From: Trichuris trichiura
Lineage: Eukaryota > Nematoda > Enoplea > Trichinellida > Trichuridae
Assembly (NCBI GenBank): GCA_037903355.1
Contig: JBAJFE010000026.1
Span: 6,696,001-6,760,000 of the forward strand
Length of the DNA: 64,000 nucleotides
Reading direction: 5' to 3'
The notes beneath the pieces were generated by a model. It saw only the letters and a program-made list of their open reading frames with translations. It was not told the origin of the DNA and searched no databases. Each line of letters starts with the position of its first letter. Position 1 is the first letter of the stretch. Of the stretch, positions 1-12,763 are shown in pieces. Position numbers and translations under genes: made by a program.

Positions 1-2611
1 CTGTTTGCACAACGGGAAATATGGTCACCTTATTGCCGTTCTCAGCAATAATTGATTATTCAAACTTAAAAAGCAGTTGACAAGCGCTTTTACTGCTGAC
101 CTTCCGTAAGAACAAGTTGCCACAAATACTAAGTTTAGTTTGTTGTCAACCCCAGCTTAGGCAAACAAGCCATCATTTATAAGAAAGAGTTATCGAATTA
201 AGAAATCTGACGTCCAAACAAAATTTATTTGCAATCGTGCTTAAGGCAATTCAGCAAAAAAAGCTCAGCCGGTTTTATGGAGATGAACAGTAGTGACACA
301 ACTCACTCGTGGAAAAATATGGCAAAAGCCAGTGCGTATTGATTGGTCAGAAGGTGTTTGCACCGATCGTATAGCAAAAATGTCCGATGGATAAGCAGAA
401 TGTTGTGGAAGTGTCGATTGGGAGCTGTGTAAGCTTCGAGAATGCGTTTCCACCAGGCACTTTTGACCTCGTCGACCGCATCAGCGTTCAAAAGATTCCA
501 TCTCCGTTTCAACTCTTCTGCCGCTGCTTCCATGAAAACTGAACAGCTTAGCTTTACTGCAGTGCAACACGAATCAATAGAACTACAAGACCTTCAGGTT
601 CCAATCCAAATGTGCCACCAGATAGGCTACAAAAATCTTCAGTGAAACTCGGGTCTCTTATTTTTGGATTCTATCTTTAGGTTAAAAGAAAAGCTACCTT
701 TTTCAAGCATTATTGCCGTTGCATGGCTTGCTTGGATTTGTATAACAATGACTTTCGTAAATGTCGGTACCTAACCGGATGAAATGTTGATTTAATCCAT
801 TTTTGTTTTCATACAGTCTTAATTCTTTTTGATATGACTTTTTCAGGGCTCCAATTTTGGCAGCAGTGAAAGCTTGCGACTGTGGGGTTAGTACCAAGGT
901 CGCTATGTTTTGCAACAAATTAATGGGGCAAAGTGTGGCTGGTTGCGCGTCAACTAGTTTGAGCCAAAGAAGGAAATTAATTGTTAGCGGTAATAAAAAA
1001 GCGGTAAGACCAATTTTGCCGCCGAGAAAATTAGCCCGCCTGCACCCCGCCGACCGCGTCAAATGCCCTTACAAGTTGAGTGACGAATTCCGCTGACATT
1101 TGCTGTGCTGATGCTACAATTGGTCGTCCAATAATCGCACGCTTATTGAAATATCGACAACATCAAATGAAGCATTTCAAGTTTATGGGGAAAGGTAATG
1201 GTCGTTTGCAAAAGTGATCTGGTTCATGCAGATTTACTCTCGAAGGGTCCAGTTAAAAAGACAGCATGAAAAGATGCTCTGCTGTGCCTGCCAGTTCTGA
1301 ACAAGCGAAAAGAGGCTAGGCACAACAGTGTAACTGGTTTTTGTACGCTCATCCAGGACAGATGATTAGCTGCGCTGGTTGCTCCCAACGCCTTTGATCA
1401 TATGGCTGACATCAATATCACAGAGGGGATACATCGTTGGTAACACGCCTTATACTGCCAGCTGGTAAGTTTGCCTTTAGCGTTCATTGCAGATAGGACT
1501 TTAAAAAGCAAAACAGCTATCCGTACGAATTGTAAGTTCACCGTTTTCACCGTCTCTTTTCAACGACTACTATAAAGAGCGAAGATATTGCTATCGAAAG
1601 TGTCGTTACTCGTTAGCATCCTTTGACAATTCGTGTTGTTTTCTTAGCACGCAGTTTGCGTAAGATAACGATATTAATGACGTGGTGATCAGTTGCTTAG
1701 GAAAGCGGCAAACAACAATATTTGCGAATGAAATAACTTTTCGCCTTACACAACTACCATTCATTAACTTTTTCGACAAATGGACTCGTCTGACTGTCAC
1801 CCCACATTTGCTGGCTGCTATAGGAATCCCCACAGTGAACATTCTGCTTTGGTCAGGAAGCTTTTCCATAACAGCTCTGCATGGTTTAAGCAGTATTGAC
1901 GACTAACAGTACATTAACGTTAATGGATGAATTGGACTGTAAGCAGAATTGAAGCGTACCTTGATTAAATATTGGCCCATAAAAGTTTTGCTCATTAGAC
2001 GGATGACCCATGCTGGATATGCAAATATATGACGTGTCGTTATTCGTTTCGTTATGAAATTCTTATCAAAACTGAAGTCGCGTGATTTAAAATTTAAAAG
2101 AAAGAAAAAGAAGTTAAATTAGTTTCCGCAAAATCAACGTATGGTCATTGTAAATTGTCTATAAGACTTTTAGCATGTCAACAAAAAGGAAATAGGAAAA
2201 TGATGCGATCCAGCGCTCTAAGAGTGAGTAGACCAAGAAATAAGGAACATCGATTCAATAAGGCGATCCTGTTCGATGTCAGTGACAATGACTTGGATCA
2301 GGTTTGCGAGGTTTTTGAACGTGCTCACCTACAACGGTACCAACAACGGTGGGCACTAAGAGACTGCGTATCTTTTAGGGTGGCTAAACAACAAGCCAAG
2401 ATAAAAGTCTTAGACGTTTGAACAAATTTAGACTTTGAATAAGCGCACTAAAAGAATTTACAAAAGGTGATTATGCAAATGTTGTCCTTGTTTAAGAACG
2501 GCTAGTATTTGCTAACGTTTTTTGGTTGAAATTCAGACTGAAAATTTTCAATCCGATTACAAAGATTACGGCCAGTTTATTTGATTGCCAGTTTGCTACG
2601 AAGTGGTTAAG
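1..2611. other. No recognisable gene; weak ORFs only
   Basis: I recognise nothing by homology here. Two reading frames are mildly coding-like. One on the minus strand (about 1062 to 703) has a hydrophobic stretch ending in a signal-peptidase-like V-D-A before Q-P-A, but it lacks an ATG at its start. One on the plus strand (ATG at 2200, stop at 2421) encodes a 73-residue charged peptide. Neither has a supported exon structure, so neither is called. Confidence 0.4.
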
Positions 2612-2988
2612 CAAGCCGGAAGTGCAATAATATTTTCGCAACTGTCGCCCTTCGTCATTCTACCTGCGACTTGGGCTCAAGTGGGTGTAATGATCGATCG
2701 TGGTGGATTGACCAACTTCAATTTTCCATTGAATGGAAGGCGCGCTTGGAAAAATCAATGCGAACGGAATGCGAAGCTTGCTTCCGTTGTCTGGTTAGCA
2801 GCAATATTTTTGCAAGAAGAGTTAGATGCCTCCCTTTCAAGGCTTCTTCACTCGAGTATTTTGTAAGACTTTACGAGAAGTCTTCCAAGCTGCCACGTGG
2901 GAATGTAAGTTCAACATAGGTAGGATTTTTTTCGATCACTTCCATAATAGACCTTCTTAAGGAAGCCAGTAAGAACGAGCCCTATTAA
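2612..2988 (+). CDS. Hypothetical two-exon 3' gene end
   Basis: Not recognised by family. A 293-nt stretch (2612-2904) stays open after a candidate acceptor (TTAAG before 2612). It ends at a strong donor (GTAAGT at 2905). After a 57-nt intron with a CTTAAG acceptor, nine further codons in the same phase end in TAA at 2988. Intron size and splice signals match the well-supported genes in this window. The deduced peptide is about 105 residues, with several cysteines and tryptophans and no visible membrane segment. The 5' part of the gene was not found. This could be a chance open frame; splice-signal agreement is the main support. Confidence 0.28.
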
Positions 2989-5900
2989 GTAAGGTACGGT
3001 GCCGCACTGTTCCTCTGAATACGGATTAGAAATCTTGTGGAGGAGGAACCAACATTTAATTTTAGAGTACTGCTTTCACCAGGAGGAGTTAAGCTCAGGT
3101 ACAACGCCCAAGGCTTATCTTCGTAAGCTTACAAGGTGGCGTACAGATGTTTTCAGCAGTTTGGTTTAAATTGGATTAAGCACCTATTTTTCTGTTCATT
3201 ATATCCTTTCTGCGCGAAATCATTACTTCTCCAAAGAAAGTGACGAACATTGGGGATATAAGCCTGCTCTACCAACGGAAGTAAAAAATTACTAGATAGC
3301 TTTTCAAAACTTTCCACTATGTTAGGCCAAAACTCAACGCAATGCTCATACTGGCATTGGTTCGTTGTCTCTGGGCAGACAAAGAATAACATTCAGAAAA
3401 TTCTTATCTTCCGACAATTCGATCGTACTATTTTTGTCATCAGAACAACATACGAATTAATTATTTGTGTTTTAGAAAGGAAAGTCTGCTCCGCATTGTT
3501 GTTCAAGCACGAATGAACACTCTTCCGTGTAAGAGCAAGCATGTTCTGCAGTTTTGTTTATTAAACTTTGCTGAGATCGGTCGAGATAGGTGGAGCGATT
3601 TTCCTTTCAATGGTCAATATGCTTGTTGTAGATTGTTTGCTTTTAACCATTATCAATAGGCCACGGGAGATTGTAGTGTTGATGCACTGAGAAGCAGCCT
3701 CACCAATTGCCTTCCGGGCCATTGCAGTGGCTTCTCAAAATAACTTTGCTCATGTGCTATTGACCATAACAAGCGTATCCATGCCTCGAGCCCTTAAGTG
3801 AGTTCTCAGCTGAACATTGTGCAGCAAAATGGGTAGGAATCTGCGGTCATGCAATACCTACCATTTTGACCTTTTGCTTTAGTTCTAATTAGTCTTTTTT
3901 GAATAGGTACGAGAATATGGCATTAAGCGTCACACATTTTCGTATATGAACATTTAAAAACTCACTTGCTGTCTTTGCTGGTGAAATGAGTCTATCAATG
4001 CTATATTATATAGCAGCATTTAAACGTTTATTATTTTCAGGTTAATGCAAAGAATCGCTACATAATTATTTACAAAATTAGCTTGCCTGTGCTACAGGCA
4101 ATTTCCTTGCTTGATTTTGGCTTCCGCTAGCAAAAGCTGAAAAGTTCTTTTGACTGTTGACGCCGTAGCAGAACCTGCAGTCTTTTCTAACGCTGAGACA
4201 GCCGGCTTAATCGAGCAAAAGGTTTCGGTTGAAACGAGCACTGCGTACGCATGACGGAGACAAGTTCTGATGAATCCCACTTTCATGGCTCAAAAATCAG
4301 TTTTGCAAGAAAGGTTTGCAGTAATTAATAATAGAAATCCTGAGAATAGGAGTCGATCAAAATTCTGACCTGTATGTTTTCAAAATACTTCGCTTGCAGC
4401 TTTTACCTTTTAAAAATTAGGCGTGCGCTTAGCTTTACGCTTAGACTATTCGACGTAGAATGGATCGCCACTATTATTTCGATTATACTGGTCAAGATTT
4501 TGACTCAGAGGTCCTGAAAATGAGCAAAGTTTTGCTGACATAAGCAGACTAAACATATTTAGGTACCAGTTAACATCTTTAAAACAAAATCCTTTAGATT
4601 CCTTTCTATTTAATCCGCTGGAGCATGGAGAAAAGTTGACGTGTTTTATACCTGCAGTTACGGGAAGCTTCAAGGTATCTAATTTTACCGGTCGCATATG
4701 GTCCCTAAGTTATGCCGTCACTATTGGAATTCGTTATCTTCAGAAATGCAGACTAGCCAGATTGTTAACATGTTACGTGAAGCGCACATTGCGAAAATGT
4801 TGCTGAACAAGTGTGCATAACTTCACTTTACGCAACGTACATACCTGCATGCATGATAAGACAGCTAATACATTTATCTGTCATATTGATTATTTCTTCT
4901 CAATACCCTCCGTAAGCAAATTACACTGTTAACCTGCTTTAAGTGCTTGGGAATTCATGAACGTAAACTTCTGGTTTTTATCCGTTATGGCTAGCTTGAA
5001 TGCGCAAGATTTATGACGATCAAGAGTGCGTATGGTTAACACCTATTTTTTCCACTTTCGGAAGTCTATTCCCATTTAATCTGCATCAGTATTCAGGAGT
5101 TTTGGGCTGAAAACTTGTTTTTCAGTTTGTTGCCTATAGGAGAACGGTCCACCCGCGGTAGAAAACTAAGGAAAATGTTATGCCACAGCCTGACCAAAGG
5201 GAATGAATTATATTTCAGTATATAATTTATTTGAGTTATTAGTTTAGTTATGCCAATTTTTTGATATTAATTCAACCTCTGACATCACTAGAAATGACAT
5301 AGATATCCATGGAAAAGGGAAAATGATGTTCAGGTTACATGCCAGTCAGTGAAATTAGGATTGCCTGAAACTATAAATGCATTGCTCCTTGGCTTTTCCC
5401 AGTCATTTAACCTTATCGATCATTGCCGTTTGAGCTTGTATTGTTTTCCGGAATTGAAAAGCGCGCTTTTTTGAACTGTCAAAGATGTGTTCAAAATAAA
5501 GTCAGCTTTCCCACTGGTTCCCGAATATCCACGAACTACTTCACATGCTTTTTAATTTTTCCATCCTAATCTCGCTGCCTTAATACGGTTTCGTTCATCA
5601 CAACTTTTTCGATATAGATATTTCTTCGAACGACCACGTAAGCATTAACAGTTATTACGACCAGTTTGCGATCGTCCCCCCTTTCTCGAATTATTGTAGC
5701 TTAGCTTCACAGGAAAGGTTACTGAGCGACAAAGGTCAATAGAAAACATGAGAAATGTCGGCAAAGGCCACTGGTTAAATCTGTCACTATTACACGTATT
5801 CATATTTCAATTCTAAATGCTAAACTAAAATATGTGTTTAACCGTAGCTGATCATTTAGTTCACTTAGCGTTTGTGCTCAATATCCGCTGGATCTCTGCT

Positions 5901-8900
5901 TCAACAAGATCCCTGTGGTCACCTGATTATTTCTTCACCAAATATTTTTTCTGTTATGAGTTTGACCGTTGCATGAAGCACTTAGAATGAAAAGCAAAAG
6001 GGTTCCCGTGTCTAGTGCAAGAAACCTTTCGGGATAATGTATAGCAATAGAAAGAGTAGAATTGAAAATAATAAGAAAAAGCATATCTGAACTCTACTTT
6101 GCGGATTATAATCACTTCAGTCCCTTCCCTGATCTTTGTTCTTTAGTTCCTCAAGCAGTTGGCAACTGTTAGCTCAGCGACGCCTTTTCGTTTTCTTCGT
6201 CATCTGCTACCTCACTTCGTCTAGTGTTTCCACGTGTTTTCAGTGCACGCGGACTCAGCTTAAATACCCTCTAAGTGCTTCAGTACTTTGAACTGCTCAA
6301 TGTCGGAAAGATCTCGTATCGATTAGACTGATTGCGCAGGACGAACTGTTGACAGCTTATGCTGCATTTGTTGAAGAGATTTCATATCAGAGCGAAAGAA
6401 TCGAAGTGTTTGTCATTCCATTCTTTCAGACGTTGTGATCCGGTTTACTGTTGTCTGGCGGAGTTTCTTCGCCCTGAAATCTTTCCTCGTCCTCACGAGA
6501 TTACTTAGCTGACAAGTTTTAGAGAAACGAAAAAAGCATGAGTTCAAAAAATGTGCGCGCACGTGCCGTATGCAGCTCAAAAAGGCTTTGGCTATGTAGT
6601 GCTATTGAGAATTAAACATTTTTTAACAGCGCGGCGTAAACGAATTCTAGTATGAATGAACTAGCGGAAATCAACTTAAACTTAAAAAACCTCCACCTTC
6701 GCCAAACGACAGCAGAAATTTTTTAGAAAATATACAGAAGCGCTGACCACTTCGATACTTAATGTATGCAAATAAAAATGGGAATGGTTATAATCACTTC
6801 AGTTAGCATGGAGCTGTCATTATTTGCGTCGTTAGCTCGTTGGCGCCGCCAGTCTAAAACTGTACATGCATCTTCCAACAAAAGTTACCAGTATGACTGC
6901 CTGCCAAAGATGCATTAGTGAATTAATACATGATCAAAATGTCTGAAGAGGAAACGTATGGTTTAAAGTACAGTTCGCCGTAATAGCAAACAGCCGGAAG
7001 ATAGGTAGACATTCGCGCTTTGGCATTCCGCTTATGTTTGGCACGCTTTAAGCTCATATTATCAGTATATGGCTCTTGTTCTCGTATCATTGCGTCTTCA
7101 GCAGAGTCGACCTGTTAAGTGAGTTCGGTAAAAATTTCTTTAAGCCATTACCAGATACAGCTTGTAATTTTTTCAAGCTGAAAATGAATGTAGGAATCGT
7201 TTACTCTCACCAAGCTTTGTTGTAACGTCTTCTTGAATGCTGAGCATTTTCTGTCGATGATTATGCTCTAGTGCCATTGGGATGAAAGGTAAATCAGTTT
7301 CAGTAGTGGCATTGATTATTTCCTGAGAATACAAGGCACGGTAAATATTGTATTGTTGCATAATAAATGGAAATTCCCTGAGCAGTTGGAAAATGTGTAT
7401 TGATTAAGAGCAGCTGCAGGTAGCTGATGACTAAAGTCTCCGCGTTTGCTTGTTTTTTTTTCTGACATGCAGCCAGCTGGTACCTGAAGTCTTCTGTAAA
7501 CGCATAGTGCGCTGAACAGCCAAAGCAAACAGCCAGTTTCTTAAAAACGCTATTTCTGCTTGTCTGCGGCCTTTACGGCTGTCGCCCATTTGCATTCAAA
7601 TTAGTTTATTAAAGTTGTTACTTCAAATCAAACGGTCCTTAGAGGAAACCTCAAATGCGCTTTCAAGCTCGCCTTTCCATCCGGATCAGTTGAAACTGTT
7701 TGCTTCCCGATTTCGCGCCGCTAATCTGGCCATCCCGATATTCAGTGCTCCAACGAAGTTGACAGTCGCATCGTCATCGGTCGCTCAGCATTTGCCTTTT
7801 GGCTAGCGTGAATTCCATTCAAGCACGAAGGAAGACTGCGTACTACGAAATTCTTTTTTTCAAAACAGTGTGTGCAGGTTCGTTTTCTCAAAGTTGTTAG
7901 TTCAGAATGCTTTTTAGCGCCAATAATTCATACACTTCCAGCCTTTGCATCTAGCAGGCATTGATGCTTTATAGCAAAAAGCGTAAGTGCTTGTGCTTGC
8001 TTTCGTACCACTTTCGGTGATATATCGAAGACGTGAAGCAAAGCCTTTTTGTTATGCCTAGTAAGCCCTGTCTACGCATACTGAGATTTATTAGCTTTTG
8101 ATTATTTGCCGAGATCACAACTGACCTACAAGGGTCGTCACGTTCCTTCAGAGGCATCTGATTTTGGTTACCGCGCAGATAAGTCGCAATGTTTATTCTA
8201 CCTTTCGCCGGTTTTTCCATTGCGCTCTACTTTTTTATCAATGAATTTAAACGTGCTAGTTTAAAGTTTCCTCTCTTCTCCGCCTAAGAAAGGACATGGA
8301 CAATTCCGAATGCTACGAACTTTTTATTTTATCAACAACTGTCAATACGCGCCGTTGCGCAGCCGTTGGAACTTAACCCTTTGCTCTTATAGCCTTTAAT
8401 GCCTTAATGCGCAGACGTTCAAGAGGGGCAAAGAAAAAAATTCGCTTGACCGTGTCTCTTGTCGGCATAGTTCGCTTCGTTTGAACAGCTTACAAAAAAA
8501 TATTGACATATGTCTTAATCCGCTATTTCTTTGAATGTCTCCCATTGAACCTGCAAATCAATACGCATCACATTGAGTTCGTTGGGCGCGTAATCGCTGT
8601 TAATTTCAACAGCGACTAACTCGCTTGTCGATAGTTTAAATTAAGAAAAGGTTTTGCTTTATTCAATCAATCAGGCGAGCTCGTCTGCGCGTTGCTGTAC
8701 AATATTTTTCATTGTCTGCATTTGAAGAGCAATTCTATGTCCAGAATAATGGCCGATGGGCAATAAGGCTTTTCGGTGGCTCTTCGGCATGCTCCGTCCG
8801 ATCGTTTCCATTGCGTTGCGTTTTGCTGCCGCTCAAATTATGCAAATTCTTCCGTCAACTTTTCTCAGCCATCGTTTTAACTTCTTTCGCATATCTTGAA

Positions 8901-9521
8901 AAGGTTATGGTAGACATTGGCGAAATAGAAAGGCAAAGCAAGCGCTTCAAAAAAGCTTTTCCATAGTCTGTTTGTTTAGTTTGCCATATTTGCAACATAG
9001 GTCCGTCAGCAAACTCAGAGAAGCGGCGAAACCGAAACAGCTCTCCTAATCAAGCACAGAAGTAATCGATAATTTAAGGAATTCTATTAGAAGTTGAATT
9101 TCTCGAATGCCTTGAAAGCGAACGCTTCTGAGGAGACTGGAAATGCCAAGTGATAACGCCGAGTATGGGTCAGCGCTGGCGCGTTTAAAACAATCCAAAT
9201 CAAAACGGGACGAGCGGGAGAGAACAGAGAAATTAGATCCGTGAAAGTAAACATCCGTTAGCCGTAGCTTTTGAGCTCTGCAAAGTCTGCTGATATTTCA
9301 GGAGAACTGTTTCGCTTTAAAAGTGAACGCGGATCAGCCAAACGAGTGAAAAAAGGTCTCAAATTGCGAAACGAACTAAGCGGAAGTTTTTTACAAAAAA
9401 AGCTGAATAATTGTTTCTCGTGGCAGCAGCATTGTTGTTTTCCTGTTAAGTTAAATGCAAAAGCCTTTGGACGTACCTTCGCAAAAAACTTCCTTAAACG
9501 AAAAAGATACGTCTCAGTATT
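2989..9521. other. Gene-poor stretch, nothing recognised
   Basis: Only short, mutually overlapping frames occur on both strands, with no recognisable protein family, no convincing multi-exon structure, no tRNA and no sizeable repeat that I can see. The base composition is AT-leaning and unremarkable. Confidence 0.5.
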
Positions 9522-9581
9522 TTGTTGATATATTCAGCCGTTGTTTCTTTGATAAATGCGCTTCCTCTAGCAAAGCTGACC

Positions 9582-10867
9582 ATGTCGGATAATGAAATTG
9601 GATTTCTTGTATATTTCAGCTTGCTGATAAGGAAAGCTCAATTCATTCTTTGGAAGACTCTGCTGCTGATCGCTGACATGAGGGAAGAAAAACTGATTCC
9701 ATTGTCGGACGAGCTAAGCGAGGCTAAGATGATGGAGGAGGAGGCCAAAAAGGCTTCGACAAAACGTGTGCGGCAATTCTACATGAACCAAGCTCATCTG
9801 CTGCAAAGTTACGAACAGGACAAAGTTGATGTCATGCTTCCTTCCAGCGGATACGCGGCGGATAACTTGGAAGAGTTAAAACAAAGGCGAGAGGCCGTAC
9901 TTTTATCCAAACTTACCCTCCTGGCTAATGTGCTCTTATTGGTGGCAAAAACCGTTGCCGCCGCTATGTCCGGCTCATTTTCAGTGATAAGCAGCGTTGT
10001 AGATTCCGGAGTTGACATATCATCTGGTTTAATCATTTGGCTGACCAGCCGCGCTGTAAAGAAAAGGGATCTACGCGTATATCCTCGGGGTAGAACGCGC
10101 TTAGAACCGTTGGCTTTAGTATTAATATCTTTCATAATGGGTTCCGCCAGTATTCAGGTGAGTCTTGGTGCAGCCAGCTTTCCCTCCAGTTAATTGTTGC
10201 AATGTTTAGCTTATATGCAAATCCCTTGAAGCTATTATGTCAGAGAATGTACATCCGGACGTTAAGCTGCCTACAATTTCAATAATGGTAATCACGGTGC
10301 TTCTTAAACTGACCTTATGGATTACGTGCTGTTGCTACAATGATCCGAACATAAAAGTTCTCGCACAGGATCACTGCAATGATTGTGTATCGAATACATG
10401 CGCAATAGCATGTGCCTATCTTGGCGACCATTACTGGAATTATTTGGACCCAATAGGCGCAATTTTAATAAGTTTTTACCTTCTAGGATCGTGGGTGTCC
10501 ACAGGCATTGAACAGGTGAGTTCAAAAAGGCTTAAAGTATTACGATTAGCTTGGAGTTTTTGCGCAGATTTCAATCATCTCCGGCAAGGCGGCGTCCCCT
10601 GTTATTGTGAGCCGAATTATCAAAGTATGCTTGGATCATTCGCCTCTGCTCCAGCACGTGGAAACTGTTCTGGCTTATCATTTTGGTCATAAGTATCTTG
10701 TCGAAGTGCACATTGTTTTGGACGAGAATACCTCCCTTAAAAAAGCGCACGACATCAGCGAGCCGCTGCAGCAAAAAATCGAAAGGCTTCCCTTTGTTGA
10801 AAGGGCTTTCGTCCATGTTGATTATGAATGCTGCCACCGGCCGGAGTCGGAGCACAAGATCGTCTAA
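9582..10867 (+). CDS. Cation diffusion facilitator (Mn-CDF-like) metal transporter
   Basis: A proton-coupled divalent metal exporter of the CDF family. Three exons: 9582-10157, 10210-10515 and 10568-10867, with two 52-nt GT-AG introns in phase 0. From the ATG at 9582 the product is about 393 residues. Visible family marks are the TM2 motif D-S-G-V-D (residues 141-145), the TM5 motif D-H-C-N-D (246-250) and a C-terminal cytoplasmic dimerisation domain (about 295-393) beginning S-G-K-A-A-S-P, with the conserved A-Y-H-F-G and H-V-D-Y-E segments. D-x-x-x-D in both TM2 and TM5 is the signature of the manganese-type subgroup rather than the zinc-type H-x-x-x-D. The start is uncertain: ATGs at 9582 and 9678 are both possible, the frame is open back to 9522, and a CAG acceptor-like sequence lies at about 9622. 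No frameshift is seen. Confidence 0.88.
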
Positions 10868-10978
10868 GCTTCTTATTGCCGTCGGCGACTTTTCAAATGC
10901 AGAACCAAAAAAGAGCTGCGCTGTCGACCATCAGCGAACTGCAGCGTGCAAAGATGCGACAAAAGCTGCAAAATCTTC

Positions 10979-10984
10979 AATAAA
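10979..10984 (+). terminator. Polyadenylation signal of the CDF gene
   Basis: An AATAAA hexamer lies 112 nt after the transporter stop codon, a plausible 3' UTR length for a compact genome. The assignment is positional only. Confidence 0.5.
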
Positions 10985-12488
10985 AGCAATATACAGCATT
11001 TTAGCATTTCTTATCAACCCATGTTGATTCAGGCGGGAGAAGCGGAACGATGCTGGACATTTGTACGCCCGAACGAGGACGCCCGCTTAAGATGAAATTC
11101 AGCTCTTCTTTCCCACCTTTGTACGGGTTGCACTTTTCCGGATGCCAGCTTGATTTATGCAAATTACAACGGAAAATGGTAGGGCGCTACTGCATCGTTG
11201 GCCGACAGGAAATGTTCGAAATAAATTGAATTTGCGACCACAGCTTCCAGGATGATTTGAGAATCAGGTAAAATTGCTATCCTTCGGCAGATCGTTGAGC
11301 AATGGAAATTGGATTTTTTCGCTAGACCGTAAAGGAGAAAAAAAGTAATTTACTTTTGAGAATGAACAACGCCTGGCTGTCGATTGGCTACTAGAAAAAA
11401 GGGCTACCGACTACGCTTTGCTTGTATACTTTGTAGCTCGTTCGCTTATTTAAAATGACCAAATTGGGCAATCAAGTTGATTTTATTGAAAATAGCATTG
11501 CTGGAACAACGCCGTAAATAGCCCTCGCGTAAAACGGTTTGTTTTTCGTTGAACAGACATGTTTTATTTGGGAGCATGCACAACCTATTATCCTAACGAT
11601 CTGTCATCAGCGTGTAATGAGAATCTATCAAAGCCCGAGCAACGAGATAATGAATATTTTAAAGTAACAAATTGGTATAGCCACAAATGGTTTTATGCCC
11701 TCTTATAAGTTTGTTTCTTAAGTTAGCGTACGACGACGTATACTCACTTGGAAACCACTTTAAAATTCTACATAGACTGGTCAAAAGATAACTATTTATC
11801 ATATATGAAACTACCTGCCATGCTGAAATTCTTTTCTTCAAAAGTCCTCCACGAAAAGTTCACTAAGGAATAGAAAAAGATAACTATGCATAGTGATTTT
11901 TTCAAACGTCGAGAAAGGTGACTTTTACGCGAAAATATTTAGCATAGTTCTTTCTTGTAAATTGAATGGATCTTTCATTATGGTATTCTTTGTAAAGCTA
12001 TTTTTTACGCATTCTTTGAAGGCCGCAAGGTTCGTATCATTTGCGTTGGCGATTCGCATGAGTTCTTCTTTGGTGCCTCGTATGAAATCGTTCAAAGTAA
12101 AAATGAACATTTTCACAGTTTCCTCAGCTACACCTGTTCTAATGAGCTCACGTGCAACGTTGTTTAAAAGTTTCAAGTTTTTTTTGCTCTAAAATATTAG
12201 TCTTCCACGATTACAAAATTCACCTTACCTGCGTTCTCTGGATACTATTTCGACTAACTTACGGGAATGCAAGAAAAAGAAGATGTAAAAAGGCGAGTAA
12301 ACCAGCTCATTATTAGTTAAAGCTTGCCTGAATTTAGGTTTTTTTAATCCGATAAGAGGCCTTGCCTCTTAGCAGCCCCATCGTCTGAGAAATGCAGGTT
12401 GCTGGCTGGTTTGCATGCAGCTGTCCTGTTCTGGTCTTGTTTGCAAAGGTAGTGGCTATTTTTTTCTGCTCTCATTTAAGTTTAAACC
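10985..12488. other. Intergenic, nothing recognised
   Basis: AT-rich sequence with two short overlapping frames near 11.9-12.2 kb on opposite strands and no recognisable coding or repeat content. It ends at the 14-bp direct repeat that flanks the first palindromic element. Confidence 0.5.
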
Positions 12489-12502
12489 AAAATAGAATCC
12501 TT
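12489..12502. repeat. Left 14-bp target-site duplication of palindromic element 1
   Basis: AAAATAGAATCCTT occurs here and again exactly at 12750-12763, bracketing a 247-bp insertion. A 14-bp exact match placed precisely at the element ends is best read as a target-site duplication. Confidence 0.75.
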
Positions 12503-12588
12503 GGTGTCTTGGTACGGGGCCATATATTTTCATAATGAAAAAACTTTATTACGGAACGGTTCCCGTTTATGTATATAGAAAAGAGACT

Positions 12589-12626
12589 CCGGAGCTTTCG
12601 GGTCATTCGAGACCCGTCATCAGCGG
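12589..12626 (-). ncRNA. Hammerhead-ribozyme-like core, element 1 left arm
   Basis: Read on the minus strand: CCG, CUGAUGA, an extra C, GGGUC, a 6-nt loop, GACCC, GAAA, GC, UC, CGG. This fits stem I (CCG/CGG), CUGANGA, stem II (GGGUC/GACCC), GAAA, a minimal stem III closed by A15.1-U16.1, and a UC cleavage site. The extra C after CUGAUGA is non-canonical. Activity is not shown. Confidence 0.5.
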
Positions 12627-12653
12627 TCTAAAGTTGATATTTACAACTTTCGA

Positions 12654-12691
12654 CCGCTGATGACGGGTCTCGGATGACCCAAAAGCTCCGG
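12654..12691 (+). ncRNA. Hammerhead-ribozyme-like core, element 1 right arm (G12 altered)
   Basis: Mirror copy of the left-arm core. CUGAUGA is at 12657-12663 and stem II GGGUC/GACCC is kept, but the box expected to read GAAA reads AAAA (12681-12684), changing the catalytic G12. The left-arm copy keeps GAAA, so only one arm would be predicted active. Confidence 0.45.
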
Positions 12692-12749
12692 AGTCTCTTT
12701 TCTATATACATAAACGGGAACCGTTCCGTAATAAAGTTTTTTCATTATG

Positions 12750-12763
12750 AAAATAGAATCCTT
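12750..12763. repeat. Right 14-bp target-site duplication of element 1
   Basis: Exact second copy of the 14-mer at 12489-12502. Its last base is also the first base of the left duplication of element 2, so the two insertions abut directly. Confidence 0.75.

Larger units (their letters stand above)
12503..12749. mobile_element. Palindromic element 1 with hammerhead-like arms
   Basis: A near-perfect palindrome (about 12527-12753) has arms of roughly 100 bp meeting at a short AT-rich spacer near 12630-12650. It is bracketed by 14-bp direct repeats, the right-hand one starting inside the last bases of the palindrome. On the left, a 24-bp non-palindromic tail (12503-12526) contains CTTGGTACGGGGCC, which is shared in diverged form with elements 2 and 3. 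Each arm carries one hammerhead-like core on the strand pointing away from the centre. It encodes no protein. The asymmetry and the 13-14 bp duplications argue against a classical cut-and-paste MITE and for target-primed insertion; this is inference. Confidence 0.8.

Noticed and set aside
7415..7445. CTGATGA near 7.42 kb as another hammerhead core
   Set aside because: No GAAA box follows a foldable stem II and there is no matching stem I. The same applies to CTGATGA near 25.35 kb.
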